37,918 nt of DNA, taken from Saccharicrinis sp050296935 (GTDB taxonomy: Bacteria; Bacteroidota; Bacteroidia; Bacteroidales; Marinilabiliaceae). Location: contig JBNKRV010000107.1 of the NCBI GenBank assembly GCA_050296935.1, forward strand, positions 1-37,918, read 5' to 3'. Made by a program: the position numbers and the translations under genes. The notes beneath the pieces are model-generated. The model was not told where the DNA came from. It ran no database searches and was given only the letters and a program-made list of their open reading frames with translations. Positions 34,068-37,918 of this stretch are shown here, in pieces (the first letter of the stretch is position 1; each line of letters opens with the position of its first letter).

Positions 34068-35384
34068 ATGCATAAAAACAGAACCGAATATTTAAGTAAG
34101 CTGGGAATTGACTCGCTGAACAAAATGCAGTTGAAGGCCATTGAGGTCATTGAGAACAATACTAATTTAGTATTGCTTTCTCCAACAGGCTCAGGAAAAA
34201 CGCTTGCCTTTCTGCTTCCATTGTTAGATAAAATTCAGCTTTATTCACAGCGAACTCAATTGCTCATTCTTGCGCCTGCCCGCGAATTAGCCTTGCAAAT
34301 AGAGCAGGTCATTAAAAGTTTAGGTTCTGGTTATAAAACCTTATGTTGCTACGGTGGGCATTTGATTCAGACAGAAAGAAACAGTTTAAAGCATCCACCC
34401 GAAATTATTGTAGGTACTCCTGGACGAATTGCAGACCATGTTAGGCGCGGACATATTTCTACCGAACACATCAAATACCTTGTTTTAGATGAATTTGATA
34501 AAGCTCTTGAACTTGGGTTTCATAGCGAGATGCAGGATATTATTTCAGAAACCAGAGCCATTAAGCAACGCATATTAACATCTGCTACAAATATGGAAGA
34601 AATTCCCCCTTTTGTCAGGATGAGAGCATTTAAAACACTTGATTTTCTGCTACATGAACAGGTGCCGGAAAACTTAACTTTGAGGGCAGTGCGTTCGGAA
34701 GGTAAAGATAAGCTGGAAGCCTTTTACAAATTGGCATGTATGTTGGGCAATGAACCAATGGTGGTTTTTGTAAATCACCGTGAGGCTGCTGATCGCATTA
34801 GCAATCATCTTAAGGAAATGGGATTGGCTCATGATGTTTTTCATGGAGGATTGAAACAAGAGGATCGTGAACGCGCCTTGATTAAGTTCAGAAATGGTAG
34901 TCACCATTTGTTATTAACCACTGATTTAGCTGCACGCGGGCTTGATATTCCGGATATTAAATATGTGGTTCACTATCATTTCCCTAAGGAAAAAGAACCA
35001 TTCATCCACCGTAATGGAAGAACTGCACGTATGAAAGCTTCAGGAGTGGCTTATCTCATTTTCGCAGAGCAAGAGGAAATACCCGGATATATTGATGAAG
35101 ACTTTGAATTTGAAGAACTGATTGACAATGTTCCTTTACCGGAATCCCCTGAGTGGCAAACAATTTATGTTGATCATGGTAAAAAGGATAAAATCAATAA
35201 AATTGATATTGTTGGACTTTTCCTAAAAAAAGGAAAACTGAAGAAGGACGAACTTGGACTCATTGATGTATTAGATCACTCTGCATTTGTAGCCGTTCAA
35301 CGCAATAAAGTAAAACAACTGATGGATTTATTACGAAACGAAAAAATTAAAGGAAAAAAGTTGAGGGTCATGATTTCGAAGTAA
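34068..35384 (+). CDS. DbpA-like DEAD-box RNA helicase
   Basis: 438 residues. Motif order: Q motif Gln21, Walker A SPTGSGKT (Lys44), PARELALQ, VGTPGRIADHV, motif II DEFD (141-144), TSATN, and in the second lobe VFVNHREAADRI, TTDLAARGLDIPD and HRNGRTARM. The tail (about 365-438: KINKIDIVGLFLKKGKLKKDELGLIDV, then VAVQRNKVKQL, KGKKLRVMI) resembles the C-terminal RNA-binding domain of DbpA, which recognises 23S rRNA helix 92 in E. coli. The role is therefore probably in large-subunit assembly. Motif II is DEFD instead of DEAD; the first Asp and Glu are kept. An alternative start at Met20 would lose the Q motif. Confidence 0.9.
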   Translation: MHKNRTEYLSKLGIDSLNKMQLKAIEVIENNTNLVLLSPTGSGKTLAFLLPLLDKIQLYSQRTQLLILAPARELALQIEQVIKSLGSGYKTLCCYGGHLIQTERNSLKHPPEIIVGTPGRIADHVRRGHISTEHIKYLVLDEFDKALELGFHSEMQDIISETRAIKQRILTSATNMEEIPPFVRMRAFKTLDFLLHEQVPENLTLRAVRSEGKDKLEAFYKLACMLGNEPMVVFVNHREAADRISNHLKEMGLAHDVFHGGLKQEDRERALIKFRNGSHHLLLTTDLAARGLDIPDIKYVVHYHFPKEKEPFIHRNGRTARMKASGVAYLIFAEQEEIPGYIDEDFEFEELIDNVPLPESPEWQTIYVDHGKKDKINKIDIVGLFLKKGKLKKDELGLIDVLDHSAFVAVQRNKVKQLMDLLRNEKIKGKKLRVMISK

Positions 35385-35530
35385 TCCCAAATGAATTACA
35401 CAAATATCCTAATTCCATTTCAATCCATAGACTGACCAATCCAAAATAAGAACCTAATCCTGTTCCAATTAAGAGGGGATAGTTATGAGGTATAGGAACT
35501 TACCCTGTGCTATTGCCTTCCAACCTTCTT

Positions 35531-35579
35531 TTGTACAACATTGTATCATGTACCATAGATATTAATATGTATAATTTTG
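35531..35579 (+). promoter_or_regulatory. Dyad next to a TAnnTTTG box, second copy of the 33592 hairpin
   Basis: The segment 35531-35554 is an imperfect GTACA/TGTAC dyad; ATTGTATCATGTACCATA within it matches GTTGTATCGTGTACCATA at 33600 and following, in 16 of 18 bases. TAATTTTG (35572-35579) fits TAnnTTTG. The dyad could be an operator in front of this box. Confidence 0.35.
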
Positions 35580-35842
35580 CCTTTCGATGGTGAATTGTAT
35601 AAAATTAATGCGTAGCGATGGGGTATAAAGCTAAGTTAATTTTAACTATGCCTTGTTTAGCAAAGAGCTTATTAAAATAAGTAGAAGTCGGTAAGAAAAA
35701 TGTATAAAACGAAACTTTTATTCAAATCGGAAAATAGTGATTGTTGTTGGTAACAATTAATTACCGTAAAGGGTTAAAATACAGAATTATATAGTCCTTT
35801 TGTAGAAATAGTGGTTTTAAGTGGATTTAAAATATTAAGGGG

Positions 35843-35876
35843 TTTTGTTCAAATTTTAAAAAAAATAGTAGGTTTG
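35843..35876 (+). promoter_or_regulatory. Good Bacteroidota promoter for the secreted protein gene
   Basis: TTTTG (35843-35847) and TAGGTTTG (35869-35876), a perfect TAnnTTTG box, are 21 bases apart. The start codon follows 52 bases after the box. Confidence 0.6.
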
Positions 35877-35928
35877 TAAATAAATATTTAATTAATCAAT
35901 GTTTTTACAAATTAAATTTATTTAACCT

Positions 35929-36663
35929 ATGAAAAAAATAATGTTTAGCACATTGATGTTGCTATGTTTATCTTTAGTTGCATTTGGTCAACTGGAAGAA
36001 AAGATGAAGAAAGAAGGAGTTGTAAAAGGATTCATTTATAAAAATGGTGGTGAAATTGAAGGTTACTTCAAAAAATTGGGAACGACTTTTTCTGATGGAA
36101 ATTGGTATGATGCCCCATGGGAATTCCAAGGGGTGGTTAAGTTTATTCCCAAAGATGTTTTTGAAAAAAACGAAAAAATTAAAGGTAAATTTTTCGATAA
36201 ATACGAGGCCAAAGATTGTGATGGATACATGTATGAAGATATGTATTTTGAATCTGTAAAATATGCCGATATGTCCGCTGTTGGGATGGCGATGTTACCA
36301 AAAAAAATGTTTATGAGAAGAATTTCAGAGGGGAAAATAAATGTATTTCACCATTATACAAATCCACCTGCTGTAGGTGTATATGGTAAGGGGGAGTATG
36401 AAAAACTTCTTGTTGAATGTGCTGAAGTTCATCTTGTGTACCAAATAGGTAAAAAAGGAAAGCTTAAGTTAGTTAACAATTTAAATATTGAAAAAGAGTT
36501 AGCAGACTGTCCCATGGTTGTTGAGAAACAGCAAAAAGGTGAATATAAAGTTATTGGAGGAGAAGAAAATCAATCGAAAATGAATAAAATTTTAAATAAC
36601 TCTCTAGGTAAAGAGAAAGTTAGGATTATGGCCATTGAGGATTATAATAAAAATTGTAATTAA
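35929..36663 (+). CDS. Secreted protein of unknown function
   Basis: 244 residues beginning with a clear signal peptide (MKKIMFSTLMLLCLSLVAFG, cleavage near Gln21). The mature part is rich in Lys/Glu with short beta-like phrases: EGVVKGFIYKNGGEIEGYFKKL, VHLVYQIGKKGKLKL. Cysteines are few (DCDGYM, VECAE, ADCPM, KNCN). I recognise no family and see no catalytic motif. Given the leader it is exported, probably periplasmic or secreted. It has its own promoter and lies 196 bases before the outer-membrane barrel gene, with which it may be loosely linked. Its base use is more AT-rich than folE but similar to its neighbours. Confidence 0.65.
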   Translation: MKKIMFSTLMLLCLSLVAFGQLEEKMKKEGVVKGFIYKNGGEIEGYFKKLGTTFSDGNWYDAPWEFQGVVKFIPKDVFEKNEKIKGKFFDKYEAKDCDGYMYEDMYFESVKYADMSAVGMAMLPKKMFMRRISEGKINVFHHYTNPPAVGVYGKGEYEKLLVECAEVHLVYQIGKKGKLKLVNNLNIEKELADCPMVVEKQQKGEYKVIGGEENQSKMNKILNNSLGKEKVRIMAIEDYNKNCN

Positions 36664-36859
36664 TCGGCCTGAAAAATAGCGCTATGTCCAAAGCAAATTA
36701 TATGATCATTCTATAGGATGATTTGTTATGGCACAGTATAGTCTGAGTTTTACTAGTTTATTAACAAATAAAAAGGTATGGGCTGAGCATTTTATTGGGC
36801 ATGTTGGTGCATGTTTGTAATATGTTGTGATTATCAAGTATCAGCCAATTTTTAAAGAC

Positions 36860-37438
36860 ATGAAAAAGGTTATAATATTTATTGTTTTTGTTACTTCAGT
36901 AGCATTGCATAATCAAGCATTTGCTCAGTCTGTTACCGTTAGTGGTCAGCTTGGGTATGGCTCTCCTCAGGGAGATGCTTTTGAACTTAATGGAGAAAGT
37001 ATATCAAAATTCGGTATTTCTATTGATGCGGATGCTCTTTATCATCCTGAAAATATTCAAAAGTTTGGATTTGGAATTACCTATAACACATCCTTTTTAT
37101 TTGGATCTTCAAATGACGCTTTAGATATTGGAATTTATGGATTGAATCTTTATGGAGTAAAAGCGCAGTATAAATTTTTTGACAATGTTGTTTCACCTTA
37201 TTTTTCTTTATCTACTGGGTTGGCTCAACTCGTTACACCAGAAATAACTGATGATAACAACAATGTGATATTGGAAAGTGAAAAAAGTTCTGCGTTTGGA
37301 ATTCGTCCAGAATTAGGATTGAGTTTAGGTGGTTTTTTATTATCTGCTAGTTATGTAGTTCCAATGAAATATGGAATTGTAGATAGTAAAGCAGGCGTGT
37401 TTCAATTGTCTTTAGGATATAGATATAAGGCTTACTAA
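36860..37438 (+). CDS. Outer-membrane beta-barrel protein
   Basis: From the ATG at 36860 (MKKVIIFIVF) the protein has 192 residues; the reading from 36827 adds 11 residues before the leader and is unlikely. A signal peptide ends near AFAQ (about residue 23). The mature part is a run of amphipathic strands: VTVSGQLGYGSPQG, GFGITYNTSFLFGS, VSPYFSLSTGLAQL, GFLLSASYVVPMKYG and the C-terminal FQLSLGYRYKAY, which ends in an aromatic residue as barrels do. It is of the small OmpX/porin-like barrel type; substrate and partner are unknown. An intrinsic terminator follows. Confidence 0.75.
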   Translation: MKKVIIFIVFVTSVALHNQAFAQSVTVSGQLGYGSPQGDAFELNGESISKFGISIDADALYHPENIQKFGFGITYNTSFLFGSSNDALDIGIYGLNLYGVKAQYKFFDNVVSPYFSLSTGLAQLVTPEITDDNNNVILESEKSSAFGIRPELGLSLGGFLLSASYVVPMKYGIVDSKAGVFQLSLGYRYKAY

Positions 37439-37464
37439 ATAATTGATTTGTCATTTAATGAATG

Positions 37465-37506
37465 AAGCCTCAATTAGATGTAGAAATCTTGATTGAGGCT
37501 TTTTTG
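37465..37506 (+). terminator. Intrinsic terminator after the barrel gene
   Basis: AAGCCTCAAT (37465-37474) pairs with ATTGAGGCTT (37492-37501); the loop can fold further (AGAT/ATCT). Five or more T follow at 37500-37505. It is 27 bases after the stop codon. Confidence 0.8.
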
Positions 37507-37812
37507 TTGTATTAAAAAGTAGAGTCACTTTATTGCTGCATACCCTATATCATAAAGTTAAGATTTTGGAGATGTTTATGGAGCTGCAAATCAAACTATG
37601 GTTGGATAGAGCTATAGACCTAACCCGATTTGGCCAAAGGTCTTTAATGATGCACTTGAGAAGGCTGTGTGTTAGTTCGTATTAAAGGTCGGTGCATACT
37701 ATTGGTTCAGACTTTTTTGCCTTCCTTTTTTGGTGATGACAATTATGTCTATAAGAAAGTAGAGTCAATCTTGCTAGAAACCTGAGTTCGATTAAAATTA
37801 GCGAGCTCAAAA
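37507..37812. other. Tail region without a gene
   Basis: No intact ORF is present. The sequence AAAGTAGAGTCA occurs twice, near 37518 and 37757, about 240 bases apart, and several short open stretches in different frames suggest an eroded coding or mobile remnant. I could not identify it. Confidence 0.4.
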
Positions 37813-37903
37813 TTCAGTAAATGATTGATTTACAATATAAATTTTTGAGACATAGCGAGCTATGGTGATAAAATTTAGAGCCGTAAATCGATTATTTACT
37901 GAA
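37813..37903. repeat. 91-base foldback element
   Basis: Arms 37813-37833 and 37883-37903 are inverted repeats matching at 19 of 21 positions. Inside, TAAATTTT pairs with AAAATTTA, and CATAG pairs with CTATG around a CGAG loop near the centre. The whole segment can form one long hairpin with small internal loops. The window ends 15 bases later. Confidence 0.75.
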
Positions 37904-37918
37904 AAGCTATGAATGTCA

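Larger units (their letters stand above)
35385..35928. other. 544-base gene-free region between helicase and secreted protein
   Basis: No convincing ORF. It holds a hairpin/-7 box pair (35531-35579) and, near its end, a good promoter (35843-35876). The rest (35585-35840) is AT-rich and without recognisable structure. A transcript from the first box would have a leader of about 340 bases before the next gene. Confidence 0.5.

Noticed and set aside
34488..34499. DEFD instead of DEAD as sign of an inactive helicase
   Set aside because: The catalytic Asp and Glu of motif II are retained, and all other motifs are intact, so I treat it as a family variant.
37507..37812. Transposase fragment
   Set aside because: Short open stretches exist in several frames but no recognisable transposase motif was found, so I only note a possible decayed remnant.

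Overview
The window reads as chromosomal DNA of a Bacteroidota bacterium; a marine or sediment Marinilabiliales-like lineage is my guess, not a proof. Supporting signs are a SusC/SusD pair, many lipoproteins with short LxxC-type lipoboxes, TAnnTTTG promoter boxes, LytTR regulators paired with PF06580 kinases, a propeller/Y_Y_Y one-component regulator, and AT-rich spacers with weak ribosome binding sites. No rRNA, tRNA, CRISPR array or intact transposase gene was seen.

Layout. 1-162 is the tail of an unidentified gene. 474-12347 (minus strand) is an envelope/signalling block read right to left: two TPR-containing LytS-type histidine kinases with nearly identical catalytic ends, one LytTR response regulator, a stand-alone LytTR protein, then an OmpA-domain protein, a beta-propeller lipoprotein, a small lipoprotein, a two-domain lipocalin-like secreted protein, an acidic Met-rich lipoprotein and a small outer-membrane barrel. 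13302-14797 holds a predicted membrane-tethered XRE regulator and a YkgJ-type cysteine-cluster protein.

14898-32545 is a polysaccharide utilisation locus (PUL). A divergent regulator (propeller, Y_Y_Y, one membrane span, LuxR-type HTH) faces SusC, SusD, a surface glycan-binding lipoprotein with two near-identical LamG-like modules, two tandem PF10091/GH144 lipoproteins, a GH3 beta-glucosidase, a mosaic GH pseudogene and a secreted alpha/beta-hydrolase. By family knowledge GH144 plus GH3 points to beta-1,2-glucan: surface capture, SusCD import, cleavage to short sophoro-oligosaccharides, then glucose release. The esterase may remove substituents, which is inference.

32729-37918 holds GTP cyclohydrolase I (folE), a gene-free stretch with a candidate small RNA, a DbpA-like DEAD-box helicase, an unrecognised secreted protein, an outer-membrane barrel, a terminator and a long foldback repeat.

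Spacers carry several short repeat families: a 31-bp phrase in three copies, all pointing toward the next gene; a heptamer array; a 9-mer triad; and structured elements. The items most worth a second look are the paired-GH144 PUL with its mosaic scar, the two-kinase/one-regulator array, the candidate small RNA near 33550, and the repeats flanking the esterase.
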